DNA from: Pectobacterium brasiliense | Lineage (GTDB): Bacteria > Pseudomonadota > Gammaproteobacteria > Enterobacterales > Enterobacteriaceae | Assembly: GCF_013449685.1 (NCBI RefSeq) | Contig: NZ_JACDSF010000003.1 | Coordinates: 32,474 to 96,473, forward strand | Direction: 5' to 3' | DNA length: 64,000 nucleotides | Part shown: positions 26,252-34,424 of the stretch, piece after piece | Position numbering within the stretch: position 1 is the stretch's first letter | Layout of the letters: every line of letters starts with the position of its first letter | The notes under the pieces: generated by a model | Databases searched by the model: none | What the model saw: the letters and a program-made list of their open reading frames with translations, nothing else | What the model was told of the DNA's origin: nothing | Position numbers and translations under genes: made by a program

Positions 26252-27124
26252 ATGCTGGCAAAGACGACACTGGAACAGTGGGAAATCCTTCAGGCAGTTA
26301 TTGATTTGGGCGGCTATACACAGGCGGCAAATGCGCTTCATCGCAGTCAGTCTTCGGTCAGCTACCAGCTTGCTATGCTGCAAGAGCGATTGGGCATCGC
26401 GCTACTCACGATCCACGGACGCAAAGCCGAGCTCACGCCAGAAGGCGAAAATCTACTCGCGCAGGTGCGGCCCGTAATACGTTCGTTTCATGCGTTGGAG
26501 GCCCGTGCCCATTCCCTGAAAATGGGTGAGCAGTCCAGCATCAACCTGGTGGTTGACAGCACCTTCCCCAAAGATCGCCTATTTCACCTGCTCAGCACCT
26601 TTCAAAAACAGCATCCGGCCACACGTATCCACTTGACCGAAGTGCTGCGCAATGAAACGCCGGAACAGTTGAAGGCACGCGATGCGGACATTTACGTCAT
26701 CACACAACGTGAGCTCGACGGCCTCGCTGGGCAATGGCTGATGAACGTTGATTTTGTCGCTGTTGCCCACTGCCACCATCCGCTTTTCGCACTCCCCACG
26801 CCGTTAAGCCACGAGGCACTGTCTCACTACCCTTGCGTAGAGATCGTGACGCGCACAGCGCCGCATACGCAGCCTTCCTCCGCCGAGAGTTGGACATTCA
26901 CCACGTTTGAAGCCGCTACGCAGGCCGTTTTGCATCAGGTGGGCTACGGCTGGCTGCCGGAAGCACGAATTGCAGAACACATTACGCGGGGCGAATTGCA
27001 AATATTACCGTTGCAACAGGGGGAAAGGCGCACCACCCCACTCTATCTGTTAGCGGAAGAGAAAGGGCAGCCGCTCAGTAAAGCGATCCTCACGCTCATC
27101 GCGCTACTCTTCGGCAGGCTCTGA
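26252..27124 (+). CDS. LysR-family transcriptional regulator
   Basis: A LysR-type regulator: N-terminal winged helix with the helix-turn-helix at about residues 18-40 (DLGGYTQAANALHRSQSSVSYQLAMLQERLG), linker helix, then an inducer-binding domain (about 90-285). Length 290. It is transcribed away from padC and shares a 102-bp promoter gap with it, the usual arrangement for a LysR activator of the neighbouring gene, so hydroxycinnamic acids are the likely inducers (inference). The start has no strong ribosome site; the first helix begins soon after it, so little sequence is missing. Confidence 0.9.
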   Translation: MLAKTTLEQWEILQAVIDLGGYTQAANALHRSQSSVSYQLAMLQERLGIALLTIHGRKAELTPEGENLLAQVRPVIRSFHALEARAHSLKMGEQSSINLVVDSTFPKDRLFHLLSTFQKQHPATRIHLTEVLRNETPEQLKARDADIYVITQRELDGLAGQWLMNVDFVAVAHCHHPLFALPTPLSHEALSHYPCVEIVTRTAPHTQPSSAESWTFTTFEAATQAVLHQVGYGWLPEARIAEHITRGELQILPLQQGERRTTPLYLLAEEKGQPLSKAILTLIALLFGRL

Positions 27125-27246
27125 GGTATGAGGATTATTAAGTGATTAAGCGATCAAACACCTTTTAGCTCATAAATGAACTAAATTAAGTAAAAACTAA
27201 CAAGAAGTCTTACATATGGATATTAAGAAAACTTAAGGGCTATACT

Positions 27247-27263
27247 TAACCGATAATCGGTTA
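27247..27263. promoter_or_regulatory. Operator palindrome of the hipBST locus
   Basis: TAACCGATAATCGGTTA is a perfect 17-bp palindrome whose right edge is 23 bp before the hipB start. A second, weaker inverted repeat (TTAAG-AAAA-CTTAA) lies at 27223-27236. HipB-type antitoxins bind such operators, so it is the likely autoregulation site. Confidence 0.65.
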
Positions 27264-27286
27264 TATTTAGAAGGTAGAGTCCATTT

Positions 27287-27613
27287 ATGAACACTCCTGC
27301 CACTGCACCAACATTACTAAAGCTCGACGCCATTAGCGAAGCTATCGACGAACTCCGGCACGAACTCGCGCGTAGTGATGCCGCCAGCAAAGAGGTTGTG
27401 CTGGAAGACCACATTCATTCGCTGGATGTATTTGGCGTTCAGCTAAATATGCGGCGTAAGGCATTGGGCATAGAACTCGCTACGCTGGAATTACAGACTG
27501 GTGTATCGATCTCCACCTTAAAGCGCTTATTCAACGATCCCGCTCAGGTGAAATTTTCCACGGTTTATAGCGTCTGTTCCGCGTTAGGGATAAAACTATG
27601 CGCCGTCAAGTAA
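27287..27613 (+). CDS. hipB: HipB-like antitoxin/DNA-binding protein
   Basis: A 108-residue Xre/HipB-type protein. The C-terminal half has a helix-turn-helix (LGIELATLELQTGVSISTLKRLFNDPAQVKFSTVYSVCSALGIKL-like segment, about residues 60-105; pieces LELQTGVSISTLKRLF and FSTVYSVCSALGIKL). The N-terminal 55 residues are an acidic helical extension not usual in short HipB. In the HipBST family it binds the operator and represses the module. It is the first gene of the locus, behind a perfect palindrome, and its end overlaps the next gene by 16 bp. Confidence 0.85.
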   Translation: MNTPATAPTLLKLDAISEAIDELRHELARSDAASKEVVLEDHIHSLDVFGVQLNMRRKALGIELATLELQTGVSISTLKRLFNDPAQVKFSTVYSVCSALGIKLCAVK

Positions 27614-27912
27614 AGGTCTATCTTTACGGTGTCCACATCGGCCAGCTAAGTCAGGACGATAAAGGCTATTTGTTTGAATATAAAAAGTCCTACATCGGCC
27701 CGCCATTATCACTAAGCCTACCGATACAGACCGGAACATTTCGCAGCAGGACATTACCGCCTTATTTTGCCTCGTTAGCTCCCGAAGGCTGGCTCCGGCG
27801 GCAGTACAGCCAGCTTCAGCATCTGGATGAGAAGGATTTATTTGGCATCCTCATTCAAAACGGTAAGAACCTGATTGGTGCCGTGCAACTGATCGCGGAG
27901 GATAAGGCATGA
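27598..27912 (+). CDS. hipS: HipS-like small antitoxin (HipA N-terminal domain)
   Basis: A 104-residue protein that corresponds to the N-terminal subdomain 1 of HipA as a separate gene: VKVYLYGVHIGQLSQDDKGYLFEY, SLSLPIQTGTF, LPPYFASLAPEGWLRRQ and EKDLFGILIQNGKNLIGAVQL are the usual HipA N-domain motifs. In the studied E. coli O127 HipBST system the small HipS protein, not HipB, neutralises the kinase toxin. The gene overlaps hipB by 16 bp and hipT by 4 bp, so the three are translated together. Confidence 0.85.
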   Translation: MRRQVKVYLYGVHIGQLSQDDKGYLFEYKKSYIGPPLSLSLPIQTGTFRSRTLPPYFASLAPEGWLRRQYSQLQHLDEKDLFGILIQNGKNLIGAVQLIAEDKA

Positions 27913-28949
27913 CAAGATGTCGAATTTTGCTGACACCGCTGACACACGAAGAAGAAATTGCCACAGGCTATAGCCGTAAAGGGTTGAAGCATCTGGCGGG
28001 GAAAATGCACACTTCCCCAGACTTACGTTTCACCCGCCAGCAATTTATGCACGACCTGCCACAAGCACAGAAAGGCATGAGTATCTCTGGCTATCAGCCC
28101 AAAATTCAGTTGGTATTAGAAGACAGGACGTTTACCGTCGTTGATCATCAAGGGCTATACATCCTCAAACCCTCTCCGATTGAATTTCCCCATTTGGCAG
28201 AAAATGAACATGCCACGATGACGCTAATGGCACGTCTGGGATTTGCCGTTCCACCACACGGGTTACTCCGTTTTAAACCGGAACAGGCGGATGACGAACC
28301 TGAGTTCGCGTTCGTTATTAAGCGCTTCGACCGCGACGAAAAAACGGGTCACCCTATCCATCAGGAACAGTTGGACGGTGCAATGGGGATCGGTGAAAAA
28401 TTCGGTAAAACACAGACAGATGGCAGACAATACGTCAGTTATGAGCGGCTGGCTTTATTCCTTAGCAAACACGTTAATGACAATATCGTCTTCAAAATAG
28501 ATCTGTTTCGACGCATCGCTTACGCCTACATGTTGGGTAACAACGACATGCACCTGCGTAATTTTGGGCTGATGCATTCGCGCTCAGGCCAATTAATGCT
28601 GGCCCCTATTTATGACTTTGTTTCCGTCGCCCCCTATTCCACCTATTTTTCTTCCTGCTTCATGGCGCTACCTCTTCTGATTCAAGAAGAGGGGGATGAG
28701 GCACTCGCGCCAGGATTTGAAACCGCATACGGAGAATATCTTGGTATGGATTTCATTCTGTTCGGACAGCGTATCGGGCTGAGTGAAAACCTGACCAAAA
28801 AGCTATTGGCAGACTTCCTCAAAGAAGCTGAATGCGTTGAAACAACCTATCGGGATTCCTTTATGCCTACGGATGCTATTGAGACAACGCTGCGGTGCTA
28901 TCGACACCGCCTGAATCTTATGAGCATTCTCGATGCAGAACGGATTTAG
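27909..28949 (+). CDS. hipT: HipT-like serine/threonine kinase toxin
   Basis: A HipA-fold kinase lacking the N-terminal subdomain, which is coded by hipS. The Gly-rich loop reads [10 protein letters not shown] with Ser58 and Ser60, close in place and kind to the two autophosphorylated serines of E. coli O127 HipT. The catalytic segment [12 protein letters not shown] and metal-binding Asp in [12 protein letters not shown] follow, with a helical C-lobe. Length 346 (family about 335). Known HipT phosphorylates tryptophanyl-tRNA synthetase and halts growth; the target here is inferred. All catalytic motifs look intact, so the toxin is probably active. Confidence 0.87.
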   Translation: MTRCRILLTPLTHEEEIATGYSRKGLKHLAGKMHTSPDLRFTRQQFMHDLPQAQKGMSISGYQPKIQLVLEDRTFTVVDHQGLYILKPSPIEFPHLAENEHATMTLMARLGFAVPPHGLLRFKPEQADDEPEFAFVIKRFDRDEKTGHPIHQEQLDGAMGIGEKFGKTQTDGRQYVSYERLALFLSKHVNDNIVFKIDLFRRIAYAYMLGNNDMHLRNFGLMHSRSGQLMLAPIYDFVSVAPYSTYFSSCFMALPLLIQEEGDEALAPGFETAYGEYLGMDFILFGQRIGLSENLTKKLLADFLKEAECVETTYRDSFMPTDAIETTLRCYRHRLNLMSILDAERI

Positions 28950-29058
28950 TGCTTCAGAATCAAACGTCTTGCTTCGTCACTGCGGATATCGGTGCAGTGG
29001 CGCAGACCTTCCGCTACGCTATCCGGCAGGCAATGACTCACAAAACAGGTGCAACACC

Positions 29059-29814
29059 ATGATAAAACGTGTCTTCCTCACGCTCGCTTTATTGACGCTT
29101 TCCGCGCCTTCCCTGGCGCAAGATGCTCTGCCAGAGGCGGTGAAGAGCATCGAAAAACAAGGTATTACGATCATCAAACCGTTCACTGCCCCCGGCGGCG
29201 TGCAAGGCTGGCTGGGTAGTTATCAGGGCGTAGGGGTGACCATCTACTTAACGCCGGACGGTAAGCATGCCATTTCGGGCTATATGTATGACGAACACGG
29301 CAACAACCTGAGTGAATCGCTAATTCAGCAGGAAGTGTATGTGCCTGCCGGTCGGGAGATGTGGCAGAAATTACAGCAGGCGTCGTTTATTACCGAAGGG
29401 GCGAAGGATGCACCGCGTAAAATCATCGTCTTTGCCGACCCGTTTTGCCCGTACTGCAAACAGTTCTGGCAGCAGGCACAGCCGTGGGTAAAAGCAGGAA
29501 AAGTCCAACTGCAAACGCTGCTGGTCGGCGTCATCAAACCGGAAAGTGGGCGTTATGCCGCCGCGATTCTTGCCACCAGCGATCCGGCTAAAGCCTGGCA
29601 TGAATATGAACTGTCGAACGGCAAAACGGTGCCCCCGTTCCCCAAGGACTCATCACGCAATATCTGGAATAACATTCAGCATAATCAGCGGCTAATGGAT
29701 GAACTGGGCGCAAACGTCACGCCCGCCATCTATTACCTGAATGATAAGAATGAGCTACAGCAGGTCGTCGGGCTGCCGGATGCACAGCAGCTGGCGGAGA
29801 TGATGGGGAAATAG
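29059..29814 (+). CDS. dsbG: Thiol:disulfide interchange protein DsbG
   Basis: A periplasmic disulfide isomerase/chaperone; DsbG also protects single cysteines from sulfenylation and is kept reduced by DsbD. A signal peptide (about residues 1-20, ending SLA-QDALP) is followed by the dimerisation domain ([19 protein letters not shown]) and a thioredoxin domain with active-site CPYC (Cys130-Cys133) and cis-Pro TPAIYY. At 251 residues it matches E. coli DsbG (248). I chose the ATG at 29059 because the signal peptide begins there; the frame is open from the hipT end. Confidence 0.95.
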   Translation: MIKRVFLTLALLTLSAPSLAQDALPEAVKSIEKQGITIIKPFTAPGGVQGWLGSYQGVGVTIYLTPDGKHAISGYMYDEHGNNLSESLIQQEVYVPAGREMWQKLQQASFITEGAKDAPRKIIVFADPFCPYCKQFWQQAQPWVKAGKVQLQTLLVGVIKPESGRYAAAILATSDPAKAWHEYELSNGKTVPPFPKDSSRNIWNNIQHNQRLMDELGANVTPAIYYLNDKNELQQVVGLPDAQQLAEMMGK

Positions 29815-29817
29815 GCA

Positions 29818-29838
29818 CAGGAGGGAATCTCCCTCCTG
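29818..29838. terminator. Bidirectional hairpin between dsbG and the siderophore reductase gene
   Basis: CAGGAGGGA (29818-29826) pairs perfectly with TCCCTCCTG (29830-29838) around a 3-nt loop, between two convergent genes. Confidence 0.75.
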
Positions 29839-29847
29839 ACGTTTCTC

Positions 29848-30753
29848 TTAGCGATGCGACCAATACGCCATAAAGTTGATCGTCTCTTTATCGAGGTGCC
29901 GCTCGTCGAGCAGATAGCGGCGCAGCCGTTTGATGGCGGAAGACTCTCCCGCCGCCCAGGCGTAAAACGGGCGATGTGCCGTTGCCCGTTCCCACAGTAG
30001 CTCGTCTTCCGGCGTTTCCTGTGCGCTCTCATCACGGTTAGTACAGGCGCTGGCGGGAATCTTCACGTCCTGCTGCACCGCAGCCAGCAGGCGTTCGCCC
30101 CATACTGCGCTGCCCGTTTCCTCACGCGGCAGCCAGTGAATCTGCGCAAACGGGAAGTCGCCTGCTGTCACGCAGTCAGCCACTTTCGGCACTTCAAAAA
30201 AAGCCTGCACCGACAGCGGAGAAGGCTGGGTAGCCAGCTGTTCAAGAATTCCCATTGCCGCTGGCAGCGCCGTTTCATCTGCAATCAGCAGCACCTGCTC
30301 AACGCCCTCATGCGGTGCCCATTCATAGCCACCGCTGTCGCCATCAGCCTCTGCATTAGGCGCGACAATCTGTAGCGCATCGCCCGGCTTAGCGTGGCCC
30401 GCCCAGCTTGAAGCAGGCCCGGTATCACCGTGCAGCACAAAATCGATCGTTGCCTGCTGTGACTCGCGTGAAACGGAACGCAGCGTATAGGTGCGCAAAA
30501 TCGGACGACGCTCACGCGGCAGCGCCAGATAGTCCTGATACCAGGTATCGCTCACGGCCATCGGCGTCAGCTCCCCGCTTTCACTGGCGAACAGCAGCTT
30601 GATGCGCTGATCCGGTGCATCCAGTTTCATCTGGCGCACTTCCGGGCCAGTGAACACACAGCGAGCGAATGAAGGTGAGAGTAACGTCTTACTCTCTAAG
30701 CGTAAGTTGAACAGCCGATAGGCGGAAGACGTTGTGCGGGTAGCTAAAGACAT
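29848..30753 (-). CDS. Siderophore-interacting protein (ferric reductase family)
   Basis: A member of the SIP family (ViuB/YqjH kind): FAD-dependent cytoplasmic reductases that release iron from ferric siderophores. N-terminal FAD-binding part with RPILRTYTLRSVSRE (the R-x-Y-T/S FAD motif, about residues 83-97) and FVLHGDTGPASSWAGHAKPGD, then an NAD(P)H-binding-like C-terminal domain with AWAAGESSAIKRLRRYL and the family ending NFMAYWSHR. Length 301, somewhat longer than YqjH. A strong Fur box lies upstream, consistent with iron control. The siderophore it serves is not coded nearby. Confidence 0.9.
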   Translation of the reverse strand: MSLATRTTSSAYRLFNLRLESKTLLSPSFARCVFTGPEVRQMKLDAPDQRIKLLFASESGELTPMAVSDTWYQDYLALPRERRPILRTYTLRSVSRESQQATIDFVLHGDTGPASSWAGHAKPGDALQIVAPNAEADGDSGGYEWAPHEGVEQVLLIADETALPAAMGILEQLATQPSPLSVQAFFEVPKVADCVTAGDFPFAQIHWLPREETGSAVWGERLLAAVQQDVKIPASACTNRDESAQETPEDELLWERATAHRPFYAWAAGESSAIKRLRRYLLDERHLDKETINFMAYWSHR

Positions 30754-30833
30754 AGTGAGAAAACCGTATGTTTTGTAAGGAAAATCAGTTCACGGGATAA
30801 ACCCCATTCACCGCAACTTACCATAAACAAAAC

Positions 30834-30852
30834 ACTAACGATAATCATTATC
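30834..30852. promoter_or_regulatory. Fur box of the siderophore-interacting protein gene
   Basis: The core GATAATCATTATC at 30840-30852 is a perfect match to 13 of the 19 bases of the Fur consensus, about 90 bp upstream of the minus-strand start. Confidence 0.8.
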
Positions 30853-30943
30853 ACCATTCAGATGAATGTCGTGATAAAAGCAGCATTTTCTTCATTGCGT
30901 AGGCCGGAGGCCATACTGATCGGGCATAAAAAGACTTGTTAAC

Positions 30944-30990
30944 AGGTCTTCGATTGTTTATTTTAAAGACCTATTAACCGGTCATTAAAG
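30944..30990. promoter_or_regulatory. Inverted repeats upstream of the toxin-antitoxin pair
   Basis: AGGTCTT (30944-30950) is complementary to AAGACCT (30966-30972), and further GACCT/GGTC-type elements follow (ACCGGTC at about 30977-30983, AGGTC near 30989). The cluster ends about 8 bp before the antitoxin start, where autoregulation sites of such modules usually lie. Confidence 0.5.
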
Positions 30991-30997
30991 GTCTGTC

Positions 30998-31249
30998 ATG
31001 CCGAATATTATCTTGAGTGATACCAGTGCCAGTGTCAGTGAACTGAAAAAAAACCCGATGGCGACGGTCAATGCTGGCGATGGTCTACCTGTCGCTATTT
31101 TGAACCGCAACCAGCCTGCGTTTTATTGCATTCCTGCGGATCTCTACGAAAAAATGCTGGATGCGCTGGACGACCAGGAACTGGTTAAGCTAATCGGTGA
31201 ACGCAAAAACCAGCCACTGGTTGACGTGGATTTGGATAGTTTCTTATGA
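30998..31249 (+). CDS. StbD/Phd-YefM-type antitoxin
   Basis: An 83-residue antitoxin. The N-terminal part (SDTSASVSELKKNPMATVNAGDGLPVAILNRNQPAFYCIPADLYEKML) has the Phd/YefM DNA-binding and dimerisation pattern and resembles plasmid StbD; the acidic C-terminal tail (LVDVDLDSFL) would wrap the toxin. Its stop overlaps the toxin start by 4 bp. Expected to repress its own promoter with the toxin, at the inverted repeats just upstream. Confidence 0.88.
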   Translation: MPNIILSDTSASVSELKKNPMATVNAGDGLPVAILNRNQPAFYCIPADLYEKMLDALDDQELVKLIGERKNQPLVDVDLDSFL

Positions 31250-31533
31250 GCTATAGCGTCAAATTCAGGGAAGATGCGCTGAAAGAATGGCTCAAACTCG
31301 ATAAAACCATCCAGCAGCAATTTGCCAAAAAACTAAAAAAATGCTGTGAAAATCCCCATATTCCATCGGCAAAGTTACGGGGGATGAAGGACTGCTACAA
31401 AATAAAGCTCCGAGCATCAGGCTTTCGTTTGGTTTATGAAGTCATTGACGACATCTTGATTATCGCCGTAGTGGCGGTAGGTAAACGTGAGCGCAGTGGC
31501 GTTTATCATCTGGCGAGTGAGCGAATGAGATAA
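31246..31533 (+). CDS. relE: RelE-family mRNA interferase toxin
   Basis: A ribosome-dependent mRNA-cleaving toxin of the RelE/StbE group, 95 residues. Aligning by eye to E. coli RelE, the catalytic residues fall at the same numbers: Lys52, Lys54, Arg61, Arg81 and Tyr87, within KLRGMKDCYKIKLRASGFRL and VGKRERSGVY. So the toxin looks intact. It is coupled by a 4-bp overlap to a StbD/Phd-type antitoxin rather than to a RelB of the E. coli kind. A hairpin follows the gene. Confidence 0.92.
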   Translation: MSYSVKFREDALKEWLKLDKTIQQQFAKKLKKCCENPHIPSAKLRGMKDCYKIKLRASGFRLVYEVIDDILIIAVVAVGKRERSGVYHLASERMR

Positions 31534-31558
31534 CCGCATTAACCTGAACATAAAAAAA

Positions 31559-31590
31559 TGCTGGCCAAATAGTTCACTATTCAACCAGCA
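31559..31590. terminator. Bidirectional hairpin between relE and gor
   Basis: TGCTGG (31559-31564) pairs with CCAGCA (31585-31590), with an inner AATAG/CTATT stem. T-rich sequence follows on the plus strand (CATTTTCGTTTT) and A-rich DNA precedes it, so it may work in both directions. Confidence 0.7.
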
Positions 31591-31635
31591 CATTTTCGTT
31601 TTCAGAAAAGCAGTAAAACCCGCTTCCCTACACCA

Positions 31636-32988
31636 TCAACGCATCGTCACAAACTCTTCCGACGCGGTCGGGTGGATGGCGACGGTGTTGTCGAAGTCTT
31701 TTTTGGTCGCGCCCATTTTGACGGCGACCGCGAAGCCTTGCAGCATTTCGTCCATACCAAAACCAATGCCGTGGATGCCGACGATTTTTTCTTCTTTGCC
31801 CACGCAGACCAGCTTCATACGGCACGGCTGACGGTGCTGTGTGACGGCGGTGTACATCGCGGTGAAGGCAGATTTATACACTTTCACCTGATCGTCGCCG
31901 TACTGCTCACGCGCCTGCGGCTCGGTCAGCCCAACGGTGCCAATCGGCGGGTGGCTGAAGACGACGGTTGGAATATTGCTGTAGTCCAGATGCTCGTCCG
32001 GCTTGTTGTTAAACAGACGTTCGGACAAACGGCGCCCCGCCGCCACGGCAACCGGCGTGAGCTCGACGGCACCGGTGTTATCGCCTACGGCGTAAATACC
32101 GGGGACGTTGGTATTCTGGAATTTATCGACGTTGATGTAGCCTTTGTCGTTCAGCTCTACACCAGTGACGCTCAGGTTCAGGTTATCCGTCGCGGGTTCA
32201 CGACCAATCGCCCAAATCAGGCAATCAACAGTTTGTGACTGACCGTTTTCCAACTCCAGCGTCAGGCTGCCATCGGCATTCTTCACAATCGCTTTCGGGA
32301 TCGCTTCGGTATGCAGCGTCGGCCCTTCGGTGTTCATCACTTCCACCAGCGTGTCGACAATCAGCGGATCGAAGCTGCGCAGCGGTGCGTGTTTACGCAC
32401 AAACAGGTGAGTTTCAGAACCCAGTCCGTTTAGCACGCCGGCAATCTCTACCGCGATATAGCCTGCACCGACGATAGCCGTACGCTTCGGCAACGCATCC
32501 AGCTCAAAGAAGCCGTCGGAATCGATACCGTATTCCGCACCGGGAATAGCAGGGTGAACCGGACGACCGCCGGTCGCGATCAGGATATGGTCAGCCGTAA
32601 TTTTCTCGCCGTTCACTTCCACCGTGTGCGCATCGACAAAGCGGGCAAAACCGTGGATGACATCGACTTTATTCTTACCCAGCACGTTATCGTACGACTG
32701 GTGGATACGATCGATATAGGCGCTACGGTTCTTAACCAGCGTGCCCCAGTTAAACTGGTTTACCGTGGTATCGAACCCGTAATCCGGCCCGTACTGATGG
32801 ATCGCTTCGGCAATCTGCGCCGCATGCCACATCACTTTCTTCGGCACACAGCCGACGTTGACGCAGGTGCCACCCAGATATTTTGCTTCGATCAACGCAC
32901 ATTTTTGTCCATACATCGCCGCGCGGTTAATAGACGCGATACCGCCGCTGCCGCCGCCAATAGCAAGGTAGTCATAGTGTTTGGTCAT
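31636..32988 (-). CDS. gor: Glutathione reductase
   Basis: Gor reduces oxidised glutathione with NADPH, keeping the cytoplasm reducing. The N-terminal FAD loop ([15 protein letters not shown]), the redox-active disulfide [14 protein letters not shown], the NADPH-binding loop VGAGYIAVE with downstream [10 protein letters not shown] (Arg for the NADP phosphate), and the C-terminal HPTASEEF, with the catalytic His-Glu pair, are all present. The family start [12 protein letters not shown] is the ATG at 32988, giving 450 residues like E. coli. A slightly longer frame from 33000 is possible. gor and rlmJ lie side by side as in E. coli. Confidence 0.97.
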   Translation of the reverse strand: MTKHYDYLAIGGGSGGIASINRAAMYGQKCALIEAKYLGGTCVNVGCVPKKVMWHAAQIAEAIHQYGPDYGFDTTVNQFNWGTLVKNRSAYIDRIHQSYDNVLGKNKVDVIHGFARFVDAHTVEVNGEKITADHILIATGGRPVHPAIPGAEYGIDSDGFFELDALPKRTAIVGAGYIAVEIAGVLNGLGSETHLFVRKHAPLRSFDPLIVDTLVEVMNTEGPTLHTEAIPKAIVKNADGSLTLELENGQSQTVDCLIWAIGREPATDNLNLSVTGVELNDKGYINVDKFQNTNVPGIYAVGDNTGAVELTPVAVAAGRRLSERLFNNKPDEHLDYSNIPTVVFSHPPIGTVGLTEPQAREQYGDDQVKVYKSAFTAMYTAVTQHRQPCRMKLVCVGKEEKIVGIHGIGFGMDEMLQGFAVAVKMGATKKDFDNTVAIHPTASEEFVTMR

Positions 32989-33116
32989 CAGTGTATCCAT
33001 GCTTAAGTGAATAAAATTTGCCTAGAGTGTAACGCCAGAGCCATACGCTGAATAAAGGTTATGCCTATGGTTGCGATAAGAAAAATCAACCGGGTCACCC
33101 ACCGCAACGGGGCGCA

Positions 33117-33959
33117 TTACTCCGGTACGATTTGCTCCACCAGCGTATGTCCGGTGCCTTCTGGTACCAGTACGCTATGCAGCCACGGCAGCACGCTCTT
33201 CATCTGAGATGCCAGCTTCCACGGCGGGTTAATCACAATCATGCCAGACGCCGTCATGCCGTAGCGATCGCTGTCCGGCAGCACCGCCAGCTCAATTTGC
33301 AGAATGTTGCGAATGCCCGTAGCTTCAAGCTCTTTCAGCATGCGTTTGATGTGCTGACGCAGCACCACCGGATACCACAGCGCAAATACGCCTGTGCCAA
33401 AGCGTTTATGCCCTTCCTGAATGCCTTTCACCACGGCCTGATAGTCCGTTTTCAGCTCATAAGGTGGATCGATCAGCACAAATCCCCGACGGGAAAGCGG
33501 CGGCAGTTGTGATTTCAACTGCTGATAGCCATCGTCACGCAGCACTTTGGTGCGCGAATCCTTCTGGAATTCATTGCGCAGCAGCGGGAAATCGCTGGGG
33601 TGAAGTTCGGTCAGGTGGAGCTTGTCCTGTTCGCGCAGCAGTTGGCGGGCAATCAGCGGGGAGCCGGGGTAATAGCGCAGCCGCCCATTGTGGTTATAGG
33701 TGTGCACGGCCTGCATGTAAGGTTCGAGTTCAGCCGGAATATCATCACGCTGCCAGATTTTCGCGATGCCATCCAGATACTCCCCCGTGCGCTCGGCGTG
33801 TTCGCCGCTGAGCTGATAGCGGCCAGCACCCGCATGAGTATCGAGATACAGGAAAGGTTTTTCTTTCTCTTTCAGGGCAGTGATGATCAGGCTCTGAACG
33901 GTGTGTTTCAGCACGTCGGCGTGATTGCCGGCATGGAAACTGTGGCGGTAACTTAGCAT
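33117..33959 (-). CDS. rlmJ: 23S rRNA (adenine2030-N6)-methyltransferase
   Basis: RlmJ methylates A2030 of 23S rRNA using S-adenosylmethionine. MLSYRHSFHAGNHADVLKH is the family N-terminus (helical substrate-recognition part); DTHAGAGRY is the SAM-binding loop and FVLIDPPYE the catalytic N-6 adenine motif (here DPPY). Length 280, as in E. coli. It sits upstream of gor with its own start; the E. coli order gor-rlmJ-prlC is broken here by the iron-uptake block that follows. Confidence 0.96.
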   Translation of the reverse strand: MLSYRHSFHAGNHADVLKHTVQSLIITALKEKEKPFLYLDTHAGAGRYQLSGEHAERTGEYLDGIAKIWQRDDIPAELEPYMQAVHTYNHNGRLRYYPGSPLIARQLLREQDKLHLTELHPSDFPLLRNEFQKDSRTKVLRDDGYQQLKSQLPPLSRRGFVLIDPPYELKTDYQAVVKGIQEGHKRFGTGVFALWYPVVLRQHIKRMLKELEATGIRNILQIELAVLPDSDRYGMTASGMIVINPPWKLASQMKSVLPWLHSVLVPEGTGHTLVEQIVPE

Positions 33960-34091
33960 GCTTGCTTTCCGGTGAAGTTTTCATAAATAACGTCGATTAA
34001 CCGACAGTATAACCGCCTGCGACGGAAAATATCCCGTCAAACGCTCCCCTCTGCGAGCCGCCCCGCAAACCAGCCATTTTTATCTCTTAAA

Positions 34092-34272
34092 TCAGTAAAT
34101 TGAGAAACATGGCCGTTTTTCATCAATACTGACGGCCGAGGGCGTGAAGTTATCATTCAGCGCATTTGGTATCAGGCGGGCCTCGCCATGTTGTCAAACG
34201 CTAATCAGGCTGTTCGTCGTGCCCAGATCGAGACCAATCAATCGCCAAAGAAGCGTCTTGCGGGTGCGTCAT
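34092..34272 (-). pseudogene. hscC: Decayed 5' fragment of hscC (DnaK-family chaperone)
   Basis: Read on the minus strand from ATG 34272 (with AAGGA upstream): MTHPQDASLAI, then after a 4-base ATTG duplication near 34234 the frame shifts to GLDLGTTNSLISV, the diagnostic phosphate-1 loop of the Hsp70 family. The Trp codon expected next is TGA; beyond it the frame still reads QHGEARLIPNALNDNFTPSA and VSIDEKRP, which aligns to E. coli HscC (VWKDGAAQLIPNKFGEYLTPS...). Similarity ends by 34092. So about 55 codons of hscC remain, with a frameshift, a stop codon and loss of the remaining 90%. The rest of 33960-34424 shows no gene. Confidence 0.75.
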
Positions 34273-34424
34273 GCTGTTCTTCCTTATTAACCATTCCGCG
34301 TGCACTACCGATTCCCAGAGTGCCCATCAGGCGCAGATCAATAGCCCGTTCGGCGAGCAGGGCAATAATATACCTCTTTTTTATGCAGGCTATGATGCGC
34401 ACACGCCGCGCTAGTGGATGCCAG

